The notes below the pieces were generated by a model, which had not been told where the DNA came from, made no database searches, and saw only the letters and a list, made by a program, of their open reading frames with translations. From Bacteroidota bacterium (GTDB lineage Bacteria > Pseudomonadota > Alphaproteobacteria > Puniceispirillales > Puniceispirillaceae): a stretch of DNA of 11,421 nucleotides. The stretch lies in contig JAACDV010000278.1 of NCBI GenBank assembly GCA_009936825.1, positions 1-11,421 of the forward strand, in the 5' to 3' direction. Positions 1-7,550 of this stretch are shown one piece after another (positions within the stretch are counted from its first letter, which is position 1; each line of letters opens with the position of its first letter). Both the position numbers and the translations under genes were made by a program.

Positions 1-1146
1 ATGCGCACGTTCACGCGCCTTGCCCAGAAGGTAAATTGACCGGCGCGTGACCACATCTTTGCGGAATTCACAAAAAGCGGCGATCACGTCTTTCAGCCCC
101 ATCTGCATGGGGCGGCCAGCATTCATCGCCAGCATATTTACCGGAAAACTGGTTTGCAAACGCGTATGTCGATAAAGCTGGTTCAGCACGACATCACCTG
201 AGGAATCGCGCCTGACCTCAATGACAATCCGCATTCCGTTGCGATCGGATTCGTCGCGAATGTCAGAAATGCCCTCAATCACCTTATCGCGCACCAACTC
301 GCCAACCCGCTCCAGCAATTGGGCTTTGTTCACCTGATAGGGAATTTCGTCGATGATGATCGTCTCACGGTCACGCGCATCGGTGATCACCTCACCCTTT
401 GCCCGCATAATCACCGAGCCGCGCCCCGTATGATAGGCGTCCCGGATACCTGCCCGACCCATAATCAGGGCGCCGGTTGGAAAATCCGGTCCCGGGACAA
501 TCTCGATCAATTCCTCAACGGTGATTTCAGGATTGCGAATATAGGCCTCACACGCGGCAATCACTTCGCCCGGATTATGCGGCGGAATGTTGGTTGCCAT
601 ACCAACGGCAATACCGTTCGCACCATTCACCAAAAGATTGGGATATTCAGCCGGCAGAACTGTGGGTTCTAGCTGGGTTTCGTCATAGTTGGCGGTAAAT
701 TCAACCGTTTCCTTATCGATGTCACGAAGCAGGCTTTCAGCCGCGCGGGCCAGCCGCGATTCCGTATAGCGCATAGCCGCCGCCGGGTCGCCGTCAACCG
801 ATCCAAAATTTCCCTGTCCATCAACCAAGGGAAGCCGCATCGAGAAGCTTTGTGCCATGCGAACCATAGCTTCATAAATAGAGCTATCCCCGTGCGGGTG
901 ATAATTGCCCATGACATCACCAACAACACGCGCCGATTTGCGTGGCGGCTTCGACCAGTCGTAATTGCCCTCCATCATCGCATACAAGATACGGCGATGA
1001 ACCGGCTTTAATCCGTCGCGCACATCAGGAAGAGCGCGCGAGACGATCACACTCATCGCGTAATCTAGATAGGATTTCCGCATCTCGTCAGAGATCGAAA
1101 TCGTAGGGCTAATCGGTCCGATAGGTGGTGGTGAAGTTTCAGTCAC
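1..1146 (-). CDS. gyrA: DNA gyrase subunit A, N-terminal 382 residues (3' end outside window)
   Basis: Breakage-reunion subunit of DNA gyrase, which with GyrB introduces negative supercoils using ATP. Seen: the N-terminal winged-helix/tower region with [11 protein letters not shown] near residue 25, DGLKPVHRR near 44, YHPHGDS at 82-88, and the catalytic tyrosine Y127 in AAAMRYTE (equivalent to E. coli Y122). EGIS, RDES and GMRIVIE motifs follow. The frame is open to base 1 (ends KARERAH), so about 382 of an expected 850-900 residues are present. The start is GTG at 1146: an in-frame TGA lies four codons upstream and GAGAG sits about five bases before it. The next ATG (residue 22) would cut into the conserved region. 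Identity as GyrA rather than ParC rests on sequence and on the neighbouring ssb; coaD often follows in alphaproteobacteria but is not visible here. The quinolone-pocket residues are Ser88 and Glu92 (E. coli S83 and D87). Confidence 0.97.
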   Translation of the reverse strand, partial: MTETSPPPIGPISPTISISDEMRKSYLDYAMSVIVSRALPDVRDGLKPVHRRILYAMMEGNYDWSKPPRKSARVVGDVMGNYHPHGDSSIYEAMVRMAQSFSMRLPLVDGQGNFGSVDGDPAAAMRYTESRLARAAESLLRDIDKETVEFTANYDETQLEPTVLPAEYPNLLVNGANGIAVGMATNIPPHNPGEVIAACEAYIRNPEITVEELIEIVPGPDFPTGALIMGRAGIRDAYHTGRGSVIMRAKGEVITDARDRETIIIDEIPYQVNKAQLLERVGELVRDKVIEGISDIRDESDRNGMRIVIEVRRDSSGDVVLNQLYRHTRLQTSFPVNMLAMNAGRPMQMGLKDVIAAFCEFRKDVVTRRSIYLLGKARERAH

Positions 1147-1193
1147 AAAGTTCTCTCAAATAGCGCGGCTACGCCGCCGCATAAAACGCTATA

Positions 1194-1223
1194 TGTATAG
1201 CACATGTAGGTAAAAAACCCCAA
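1194..1223 (-). promoter_or_regulatory. Candidate gyrA promoter
   Basis: On the minus strand, TTGGGG (1223-1218), an 18-base spacer and TATACA (1199-1194) lie between the ssb terminator and gyrA, giving a leader of about 40 bases. The -10 is fair and the -35 poor. The case rests mainly on position: an intrinsic terminator separates gyrA from ssb, so gyrA needs its own start. A GCGGC/GCCGC pair (1179-1164) could form a small hairpin in the leader. Confidence 0.35.
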
Positions 1224-1240
1224 AATATTGTTGTTTTGTG

Positions 1241-1282
1241 ACAAAAAAAGATAACCCGCCAAGATAAATGACTGGCGGGTTA
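1241..1282 (-). terminator. Intrinsic terminator of ssb
   Basis: A perfect 10-bp inverted repeat, TAACCCGCCA (1252-1261) and TGGCGGGTTA (1273-1282), encloses an 11-base loop. Read on the minus strand, the stem is followed at once by TCTTTTTTTGT, a seven-base T run. It begins 34 bases after the ssb stop codon, in the right orientation to end ssb transcription before gyrA. The plus-strand reading lacks a T tract, so it is probably one-directional. Confidence 0.88.
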
Positions 1283-1316
1283 AAATATTCATAAGATCAA
1301 CATTTAGCGCGCTGAT

Positions 1317-1868
1317 TTAGAACGGAATATCATCATCCAAAGCGTCGCCGCCATGCATTGGTGGCGGGCTGGCCGGCGACGATGCTGCGCCCCCCACCTG
1401 GCCCCCCATTTGACCTCCCGTTTGACGCGGTGCAGCACTGCCACTCTCGCCTATTGAACCGCTGCCATAACCGCCGCTACTGGCGGCATCGCTATAACCG
1501 CCGCCAGAACTATCGCCGCGGCCGCCAAGAAGCGTCATTTCCCCGCGATAGCGTTGCAGCACAACTTCGGTTGTGTATTTTTCAACACCCTGCTGATCGG
1601 TCCATTTACGCGTCTGGAGCTGGCCTTCGATATAGACGTTAGAGCCTTTACGAAGATATTGTTCGGCAACACGGCCCAAATTTTCGTTGAAGATCACAAC
1701 GCGGTGCCATTCGGTTTTTTCCTTTGGCTCGCCGGAGTTTTTGTCTTTCCAGCGTTCTGATGTTGCGATTGACAGGGTGACGATTTTTGCGCCGTCCTGG
1801 GTACTCCTGACTTCGGGATCACGGCCCAAATTTCCAACCAGAATTACCTTATTCACACTGCCTGCCAT
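1317..1868 (-). CDS. ssb: Single-stranded DNA-binding protein SSB
   Basis: Tetrameric SSB that coats single-stranded DNA in replication, recombination and repair and recruits partners through its C-terminal tip. Seen: 183 residues with an OB fold over about residues 5-112, including VGNLGRDPE and the DNA-stacking aromatics W40, W54, F60 and W89 (E. coli W40, W54, F60, W88). A Gly/Ser/Ala/Pro-rich linker (about 115-172) leads to the acidic tip DDDIPF, the canonical partner-binding end. Length and layout are normal for the family. The ATG is supported by AAAGGAG (1885-1879) ten bases upstream. It is divergent from uvrA, a common alphaproteobacterial pairing of DNA-metabolism genes, and is closed by an intrinsic terminator, so it appears monocistronic. 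No alphaproteobacterial LexA box (GAAC-N7-GAAC or its complement) was found upstream. Confidence 0.98.
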   Translation of the reverse strand: MAGSVNKVILVGNLGRDPEVRSTQDGAKIVTLSIATSERWKDKNSGEPKEKTEWHRVVIFNENLGRVAEQYLRKGSNVYIEGQLQTRKWTDQQGVEKYTTEVVLQRYRGEMTLLGGRGDSSGGGYSDAASSGGYGSGSIGESGSAAPRQTGGQMGGQVGGAASSPASPPPMHGGDALDDDIPF

Positions 1869-1932
1869 GGCGATATGTCTCCTTTGAAGGATTATCTTGA
1901 AGAAATGCAGAAAAAAGCATTGTTAGGGGTTT

Positions 1933-1962
1933 AGATTAGCCAGTCGAGTACACATTTTACAA
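1933..1962 (-). promoter_or_regulatory. Candidate ssb promoter
   Basis: Minus strand: TTGTAA (1962-1957), an 18-base spacer and TAATCT (1938-1933), about 65 bases upstream of the ssb ATG. The match is moderate. A second possible -10, GATAAT (1896-1891), lies so close to the ribosome-binding site that the message would start within or next to it, so it is less likely. Confidence 0.3.
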
Positions 1963-2009
1963 GTCAAATAAAACTCTCGGTCCCGGCTCAGCTTTGTCCT
2001 TATTTGACT
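1962..2009. repeat. 10-bp inverted repeat between ssb and uvrA
   Basis: AGTCAAATAA (1962-1971) and TTATTTGACT (2000-2009) are perfect inverted copies with 28 bases between the arms. Each arm carries TTGACT pointing outward, one towards ssb and one towards uvrA. There is no T tract beside it, and the separation is long for a terminator. This favours a protein-binding or promoter element over a terminator, but the function is not known. Confidence 0.6.
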
Positions 2010-2031
2010 CGCCGTAGTCCGCCGTCCTGAC

Positions 2032-2037
2032 TATAGT
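2032..2037 (+). promoter_or_regulatory. Possible -10 element of uvrA
   Basis: TATAGT ends six bases before the uvrA ATG, so transcription from it would begin at or near the A of the start codon and give a leaderless message. No Shine-Dalgarno sequence precedes that ATG, which agrees. The nearest -35-like hexamer, TTGACT at 2004-2009, is 22 bases away, longer than usual, so the call is weak. Confidence 0.3.
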
Positions 2038-2043
2038 TGAGCC

Positions 2044-5013
2044 ATGCCAAACGAGACAAAAAAATCCCCTGCCGTTGCCAATCAGAATCTGAACAGCAAT
2101 GCCGCCTCCGATAAATCACCTGCCAACGGGGCATCCGCCATTCATCCGCCGACCGGTGATATTGCCACTGTTCGTGCTGAACCGCGGATGATTTCCGTTC
2201 GCGGCGCGCGTGAACATAATCTGGATAATGTGAATATCGACCTTCCGCGCGACCAGCTGGTGGTGCTAACCGGCCTGTCAGGGTCCGGCAAGTCGTCGCT
2301 GGCCTTTGATACGATTTACGCCGAGGGGCAGCGACGCTATGTAGAATCGCTCTCAGCCTATGCGCGCCAATTTCTGGAGATGATGCAAAAGCCCGATGTG
2401 GATCTGATTGAGGGTTTGTCTCCGGCAATCTCGATTGAGCAAAAAACCACCTCGCGCAATCCGCGATCAACGGTTGGCACCGTGACCGAGATTTACGATT
2501 ATATGCGGCTGTTGTGGGCACGCGTTGGTATCCCCTATTCGCCGGCGACCGGGCTTCCCATCCGCAGCCAGACTGTTAGTCAGATGGTCGATATTTTACT
2601 GGGAATGGAAGACGGAACGCGGCTCTATCTGCTGGCACCAGTGGTTCGCGGGCGCAAAGGTGAATACCGTAAAGAGCTATCCGAATATCACCGCAAGGGC
2701 TTTAGCCGGGTGCGAATCGATGGTGAAATTTACGATTTGGATGAAACGCCAACCCTCGATAAAAAGCGCAAGCATGATATCGAAGTTGTCGTTGATAGGC
2801 TTGTTATCAAAGGCGATGTTGACGAGATGGCAACGCGCCTTGCCGACTCGCTGGAAACCGCGCTTGCGCTGACCGATGGTCTGGCCTTTGCCGACAATGC
2901 AGATAATGGCGAGCGCACGGTGTTTTCAGCCAATTTTGCCTGTCCTGTATCCGGCTTCACCATTGATGAAATTGAGCCAAGGCTGTTTTCATTCAACAAT
3001 CCCTATGGAGCCTGTCCGTCATGTGATGGTCTTGGCGTCAGCAGCCATTTTGATGAGCAGCTTGTTGTTCCCGACCACCGCCAGACATTGCGCGGTGGGG
3101 CGCTGGCACCTTGGGCGACAACCAGTTCGCGCTATTACATCCAGACCCTTGAATCGCTGGCGCGCCAGTTCAACTTTTCCCTTGATAAGCCGTTTGGTGA
3201 GCTGGAGGCGGATGTGGTCTCGATTATCCTTCACGGTTCGGGCAAAGTTGATGTGCTGATGGAATTTGATGACGGCAACCGGTCGTACAAAACGAAGCGG
3301 CCGTTTGAAGGCATCATGCCCAATCTAAAGCGCCGCTACCGCGAGACTGATTCCGCGTGGGTTCGCGAAGAGATGGAAAAATTCCGCGCCAATCTTGCCT
3401 GTGATTCCTGCGGCGGTAAGCGCCTGAAGGCCGAAGCACTGGCGGTGAAAATTGCCGATCATGACATCTCGGACATTGCCCGGCTGTCCATTGGCGATGC
3501 GCGCGACTGGTTTGGCGCGCTTGGCGATAAATTACGCGGGCAGGAATCTGAAATCGCCGCCCGTATCCTGAAGGAAATTAACGAGCGACTCGGTTTTCTG
3601 GTGAATGTCGGACTTAGCTATCTTTCGATGTCGCGTAATTCTGGAACCTTGTCTGGAGGCGAATCGCAACGCATTCGGCTGGCCTCGCAAATCGGGTCAG
3701 GGTTGACCGGCGTTCTATATGTTTTGGATGAGCCTTCAATCGGACTGCACCAACGCGATAATGACCGCTTGCTGGCAACGCTGGTTCGCCTTCGTGATCT
3801 TGGCAACACCGTTCTGGTTGTCGAGCATGACGAGGATTCAATTCGTCTGGCGGATTATGTCGTCGATATGGGTCCGGGCGCTGGAGTTCATGGCGGTATT
3901 GTTGTCGCTGCTGGTACGCCAGATCAGATCATCGAAAGTGATGTCTCGCTGACCGGACAGTATTTGTCGGGCAAGCAGTCGATCGCAATTCCTAAGAAAC
4001 GCCGAAAACTCAACAAGAATCGCCGCGTTAAAATTGAGGGGGCAACCGGAAATAACCTCGATAATATTGATGTAGAATTTCCGCTTGGCGTGCTCACCTG
4101 CGTTACCGGCGTTTCGGGCGGCGGTAAATCTACGCTGGTTCTGGAAACGCTGTGGAAGGCGCTTTCCAAGCGGCTGCACAAGGCGCGCGAAATACCGGCG
4201 CCGCATAAAGCGCTGATTGGCGCGGAGTTTCTGGATAAGGTCGTTGATATCAACCAATCACCAATCGGCCGTACACCGCGGTCAAACCCGGCTACTTATA
4301 CCGGTGCCTTTACCCCCATTCGGGAATGGTTTGCCGGCCTGCCCGAGGCAAAAACACGCGGATACGCACCGGGGCGCTTTTCCTTTAATGTTAAGGGCGG
4401 GCGCTGTGAGGCGTGTCAGGGCGATGGGCTGATTAAGATCGAGATGCATTTTCTTCCCGATGTCTATGTGACCTGCGATACCTGTAAGGGCCGCAGATAT
4501 AATCGTGAAACGTTAGAAATAACGTTTAGAGGCAAGTCGATAGCCGATGTTCTTGATATGACAGTTGAAGAAGGCGTCGAATTTTTCAAAGCTGTTCCCG
4601 CCATTAGGGAAAAGCTGGAGACGATGTTCCGGGTCGGGTTGGGCTATGTTCGTATTGGCCAGCAAGCCACCACCTTGTCTGGCGGTGAGGCACAGCGTGT
4701 AAAGCTGTCAAAAGAACTATCACGCAGGGCCACCGGTCGCACCATCTATATTCTGGATGAACCGACCACGGGTCTGCATTTTCATGATATTGCAAAGCTG
4801 CTGGACGTGCTTCAAGAGCTGGTTGATCAAGGAAATACGGTCATTGTGATCGAACATAATATGGATGTGATCAAAACTGCGGATTGGGTTATCGATCTGG
4901 GGCCAGAGGGCGGCGATGGCGGCGGACTTATCGTGGCCCAAGGCACACCTGAAGCGGTTGCCAAAGTGCCAGGATCACACACCGGCACCTATCTGGCTCG
5001 TATGTTCAAATAA
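2044..5013 (+). CDS. uvrA: Excinuclease ABC subunit A (UvrA)
   Basis: Damage-sensing ATPase of nucleotide excision repair; the UvrA dimer scans DNA and loads UvrB. Seen: 989 residues with two ABC modules. Module one has Walker [10 protein letters not shown] (77-85), signature LSGGESQ (536-542) and Walker B with DEP (562-564). Module two has Walker A GVSGGGKS (689-696), signature LSGGEAQ (878-884) and DEP (905-907). The C-terminal zinc finger is intact (C788, C791, C811, C814). The first finger is degenerate: CPVS at 300-303 lacks its second cysteine while C324 and C327 remain; I recall this as common in alphaproteobacterial UvrA. The conserved protein begins at [11 protein letters not shown] (from residue 50), so the first 48 residues are an extra tail rich in Asn, Ser, Ala, Pro and Lys. 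The true start could instead be ATG 2188 (M49); neither start has a clear ribosome-binding site. An in-frame TGA lies just upstream of 2044. Confidence 0.98.
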   Translation: MPNETKKSPAVANQNLNSNAASDKSPANGASAIHPPTGDIATVRAEPRMISVRGAREHNLDNVNIDLPRDQLVVLTGLSGSGKSSLAFDTIYAEGQRRYVESLSAYARQFLEMMQKPDVDLIEGLSPAISIEQKTTSRNPRSTVGTVTEIYDYMRLLWARVGIPYSPATGLPIRSQTVSQMVDILLGMEDGTRLYLLAPVVRGRKGEYRKELSEYHRKGFSRVRIDGEIYDLDETPTLDKKRKHDIEVVVDRLVIKGDVDEMATRLADSLETALALTDGLAFADNADNGERTVFSANFACPVSGFTIDEIEPRLFSFNNPYGACPSCDGLGVSSHFDEQLVVPDHRQTLRGGALAPWATTSSRYYIQTLESLARQFNFSLDKPFGELEADVVSIILHGSGKVDVLMEFDDGNRSYKTKRPFEGIMPNLKRRYRETDSAWVREEMEKFRANLACDSCGGKRLKAEALAVKIADHDISDIARLSIGDARDWFGALGDKLRGQESEIAARILKEINERLGFLVNVGLSYLSMSRNSGTLSGGESQRIRLASQIGSGLTGVLYVLDEPSIGLHQRDNDRLLATLVRLRDLGNTVLVVEHDEDSIRLADYVVDMGPGAGVHGGIVVAAGTPDQIIESDVSLTGQYLSGKQSIAIPKKRRKLNKNRRVKIEGATGNNLDNIDVEFPLGVLTCVTGVSGGGKSTLVLETLWKALSKRLHKAREIPAPHKALIGAEFLDKVVDINQSPIGRTPRSNPATYTGAFTPIREWFAGLPEAKTRGYAPGRFSFNVKGGRCEACQGDGLIKIEMHFLPDVYVTCDTCKGRRYNRETLEITFRGKSIADVLDMTVEEGVEFFKAVPAIREKLETMFRVGLGYVRIGQQATTLSGGEAQRVKLSKELSRRATGRTIYILDEPTTGLHFHDIAKLLDVLQELVDQGNTVIVIEHNMDVIKTADWVIDLGPEGGDGGGLIVAQGTPEAVAKVPGSHTGTYLARMFK

Positions 5014-5044
5014 TAGGGTCAAATAATAGGGTCAAATAATAGGG
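5006..5044 (+). repeat. Three perfect 13-bp tandem repeats over the uvrA stop codon
   Basis: The unit TCAAATAATAGGG occurs three times without mismatch at 5006-5018, 5019-5031 and 5032-5044. The first copy supplies the last bases of uvrA (TTC AAA TAA, then TAG), so the stop codon region itself was copied twice into the gap before trmFO. Perfect identity suggests recent slippage or a variable-number repeat. Confidence 0.95.
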
Positions 5045-5081
5045 CTTCACTATCTGGAGCCAAACGGGAAAAGCCAGCAGG

Positions 5082-6515
5082 ATGACGAATATGGGCAAGA
5101 CCAGCGACGGTAAAATTGCTTCGGCACATGTAATTGGCGGCGGGCTTGCGGGAAGCGAGGCTGCCTTTCAACTGGCGCAGCGCGGGGTTCCGGTGATGTT
5201 GCACGAAATGCGGCCAACGCGAATGACCGACGCGCACCAGGGCGAGGGACTGGCTGAGCTTGTTTGCTCAAACAGTTTCCGCTCCGATGATGCTGATGCT
5301 AACGCGGTTGGTGTTCTGCATGCAGAAATGCGGGTTATGGGATCGGTCATCATGGCCGCGGCTGACAAGCATAAGGTTCCAGCTGGCGGGGCGTTGGCGG
5401 TGGACCGCGACGGATTTTCCGCCTGCGTCCAGAAAATGCTGGAGGATGAACCGCTGGTCACGTTGGCGCGTGAGGAGGTGACCGAAATTCCCGATGACTG
5501 GGACAATGTCATTATTGCTACCGGCCCCCTCACCTCTCCGGCGCTTGCCGAGATGGTGCGGCAGATTGGCGGCGAAGATGATCTGGCATTTTTTGACGCG
5601 ATTGCGCCGATTATTCATTATGAAAGCATTGATCTGAGCAAAGCTTGGTTTCAGTCCCGCTATGACAAATCAACCGATGGCGGAGACGGCAAGGATTATA
5701 TCAACTGCCCGCTGGACAAACCCCAATACGAGGCGTTTATCGAAGCGCTACTGACCGGCGAGAAGATGGTTTTCCGTGAATGGGAAGAAAACACCCCTTA
5801 TTTTGAGGGATGTATGCCGATCGAAGTTATGGCGTCACGCGGGCATGAAACGCTGCGGTTTGGCCCGATGAAGCCGGTCGGACTGACCAACGCGCATGAT
5901 GGCTCGCGCCCACACGCGGTTATCCAGCTTCGTCAGGATAATGCGCTCGGCACGCTTTATAATATGGTCGGGTTTCAGACGAAATTGAAATATGCCGAGC
6001 AGGTCCGTGTGTTTCAGACAATCCCCGGGCTGGAAGGTGCCCAGTTTGCGCGCCTCGGCGGCTTGCACCGCAACACATTTATTAATTCGCCGCGGCTTTT
6101 GGATTCTGAACTGCGAATGAAACTGCGCCCGTCACTGCGCTTTGCCGGGCAAATCACCGGGGTAGAGGGCTATGTTGAATCCGCTGCCATTGGCTTGATG
6201 GCGGGAATAATGGCTGCGGCTTCGCACACTGGTAATGAGTGGACGCCGCCCCCTGTGGATACGGCGCACGGTGCATTGCTGGCGCATATTACTGGCGGGG
6301 CTGCTGCCGATACATTTCAGCCAATGAACGTGAATTTTGGATTGTTTCCCTCAATTGATCCGCCAGAAAAAGCCGTTTTGGACCCCGAAAACAAGCAGGG
6401 CAAACAAGGAAAACAGGGGAAACGCAAACTTCGCGGGCGTGATCGCAAACTGGCCTATTCAGCGCGGGCGCGCACATCATTTAGCGCATGGGCCGAGCGG
6501 ATGAAGGCAGCCTGA
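5082..6515 (+). CDS. trmFO: Methylenetetrahydrofolate-tRNA-(uracil-5-)-methyltransferase TrmFO
   Basis: FAD- and folate-dependent enzyme that makes 5-methyluridine at position 54 of the tRNA T-loop, using methylenetetrahydrofolate as carbon donor. Seen: the N-terminal FAD-binding [12 protein letters not shown] (17-28), [13 protein letters not shown] with C62, [14 protein letters not shown] with C244, and [16 protein letters not shown] and [14 protein letters not shown] downstream. C62 and C244 match the two cysteines (C53, C226) studied in the Bacillus enzyme. Length is 477 versus about 435 in Bacillus; the excess is a basic C-terminal tail beginning with three KQG units. ATG 5082 is used, but ATG 5091 (M4) fits as well because AGG (5080-5082) lies nine bases before it. 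It lies 68 bases after uvrA without a visible terminator, so read-through from uvrA is possible. Its last 35 bases overlap the convergent gene. Confidence 0.97.
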   Translation: MTNMGKTSDGKIASAHVIGGGLAGSEAAFQLAQRGVPVMLHEMRPTRMTDAHQGEGLAELVCSNSFRSDDADANAVGVLHAEMRVMGSVIMAAADKHKVPAGGALAVDRDGFSACVQKMLEDEPLVTLAREEVTEIPDDWDNVIIATGPLTSPALAEMVRQIGGEDDLAFFDAIAPIIHYESIDLSKAWFQSRYDKSTDGGDGKDYINCPLDKPQYEAFIEALLTGEKMVFREWEENTPYFEGCMPIEVMASRGHETLRFGPMKPVGLTNAHDGSRPHAVIQLRQDNALGTLYNMVGFQTKLKYAEQVRVFQTIPGLEGAQFARLGGLHRNTFINSPRLLDSELRMKLRPSLRFAGQITGVEGYVESAAIGLMAGIMAAASHTGNEWTPPPVDTAHGALLAHITGGAAADTFQPMNVNFGLFPSIDPPEKAVLDPENKQGKQGKQGKRKLRGRDRKLAYSARARTSFSAWAERMKAA

Positions 6516-7146
6516 TCCCCCACCGCCAGCCCAGCATTCGCCATACCAGCAACGGATCATCATGGTCATGCGCCTGATTGTGATCTTCGGGCCCGGCCAG
6601 TTCATCCTGCCGATAAAGCGCCAGATAACCTGCCATACCTAACCAACGTAGCGCCGCTCCGTCAATTTTACGCAAGGCATCAACGCTAAGCTCACTTTGA
6701 TCCGGGCCGCCTCTACCGCAGCTCAATGCCGCCCCAACAAGACCTGCCAGATGCGCTAGGTCTGCTCTGCCTTGCAGGCGAACGATTATTCCGAAGAGCC
6801 CGGCCCAGCACGCCCCCATATCATCCGGATCGACGGCCAGCCGGTCCTGCCATAAGCCGATAATGTCGTGTAAATCTTTACGGGTAAGCGCACCGGCCTT
6901 CAGATGATTTTGCAATCGCGCCATCAACGGTGCTGGTGACGGTGTATCCGTACTCACGGCATCAAACCACCATTGCAACCGGATCGCTGCAAGCATGATT
7001 TCGCTGGGAATTTGGATCGCGGTCTCTAACTCACCGCCAAGTGAAAATAAATCTGCAAGAAGGGGGCGATATTTTGCCGGGACAAATAGCAAACAACAGG
7101 CCATTTCCCGATCGGTTGCGCGCAGGGCTTGCCAGCTATTGCTCAT
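6481..7146 (-). CDS. Squalene/phytoene synthase-like protein, NDUFAF6 type
   Basis: About 221 residues resembling the squalene/phytoene synthase fold group that includes the mitochondrial complex I assembly factor NDUFAF6. Seen: [22 protein letters not shown] (19-40) and [10 protein letters not shown] (55-64), which match the family's N-terminal helices and its RLxWW motif. The two DxxxD motifs that bind prenyl diphosphate in true synthases are not visible: the first site reads ELET and the C-terminal half is short and divergent. Carotenoid or squalene synthesis is therefore unlikely and a complex I assembly or structural role is inferred. I chose ATG 7146; a TTG at 7167 would add seven residues and overlap the upstream stop. 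It is the last gene of the yajC-sec run, and its 3' end overlaps trmFO convergently. Confidence 0.75.
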   Translation of the reverse strand: MSNSWQALRATDREMACCLLFVPAKYRPLLADLFSLGGELETAIQIPSEIMLAAIRLQWWFDAVSTDTPSPAPLMARLQNHLKAGALTRKDLHDIIGLWQDRLAVDPDDMGACWAGLFGIIVRLQGRADLAHLAGLVGAALSCGRGGPDQSELSVDALRKIDGAALRWLGMAGYLALYRQDELAGPEDHNQAHDHDDPLLVWRMLGWRWGIRLPSSARPMR

Positions 7147-7156
7147 ACCAAAACCG

Positions 7157-7537
7157 TCAGATTGCAACCAGCGCCGCAGCGGCAGACCGCCCTTCGCTCA
7201 TCAAAACATTCCATGTCCGGCAGGCAGCGGCAGTGGACAGCAATTCAAAGGCAACGCCTTGCGCTCTGAAATCGGCACCCAGATTGGTAAAGGGATGCGT
7301 TGGTGCCTCGCCCACACCAAGAATAAACAAGGGCGGTAAATTATCGCCAAGAGCGTCCCCGAAATCATCAAAGCTCGTCGCCTCGATAAGCGGCGGCGGC
7401 ATCCAAGCCTTGGCCTCACGCGGGAACAGAATCAAACTGCCGGTATAACGCTCACCCGAAACACGAAATCCGCCATCACCATACCCATGGATCAGTTGCA
7501 GATCGCTGCCGTCGCCAAAAGTTTTTACGTCAACCAT
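7157..7537 (-). CDS. Mth938-like (DUF498) domain protein, NDUFAF3 homologue
   Basis: A 126-residue single-domain protein of the Mth938 fold, the family of human NDUFAF3, a complex I assembly factor. Seen: GYGDGGFRVSGERYTGSLILFP in the N-terminal third, FILGVGE near the centre, and the later FRAQGVAFELLSTAAACRTWN, which follow the family pattern including the conserved ILG-G segment. No membrane span or signal peptide. The length is typical. The ATG lies one base after the secF stop (TAGCATG), and GAGGG (7547-7543) is five bases ahead of it, so translation is probably coupled to secF. The frame extends upstream into secF, but that stretch is not family-like. The gene order yajC-secD-secF-Mth938 recurs in alphaproteobacteria. 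The biochemical activity of the family is unknown. Confidence 0.88.
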   Translation of the reverse strand: MVDVKTFGDGSDLQLIHGYGDGGFRVSGERYTGSLILFPREAKAWMPPPLIEATSFDDFGDALGDNLPPLFILGVGEAPTHPFTNLGADFRAQGVAFELLSTAAACRTWNVLMSEGRSAAAALVAI

Positions 7538-7550
7538 GCTAGCCCTCTTC
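7538..7550 (-). promoter_or_regulatory. Ribosome-binding site fixing the Mth938 start
   Basis: GAAGAGGG followed by CTAGC and the ATG on the minus strand. It lies within the last codons of secF and picks ATG 7537 over the upstream start inside secF. Confidence 0.7.

Noticed and set aside
1869..2043. Search for a shared LexA box between ssb and uvrA
   Set aside because: No GTTC-N7-GTTC, GAAC-N7-GAAC or CTGT-N8-ACAG match was found in the gap.
2170..2182. GTTC-N5-GAAC as an SOS/LexA box for uvrA
   Set aside because: The alphaproteobacterial LexA site is a direct repeat with seven bases between halves; this is an inverted pair with five, inside or just before the coding frame.
2000..2521. A 173-codon open frame antisense to the uvrA 5' region
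   Set aside because: It overlaps strongly conserved UvrA sequence on the other strand, and its composition (many Arg, Ser, Ala) is typical of a shadow frame.
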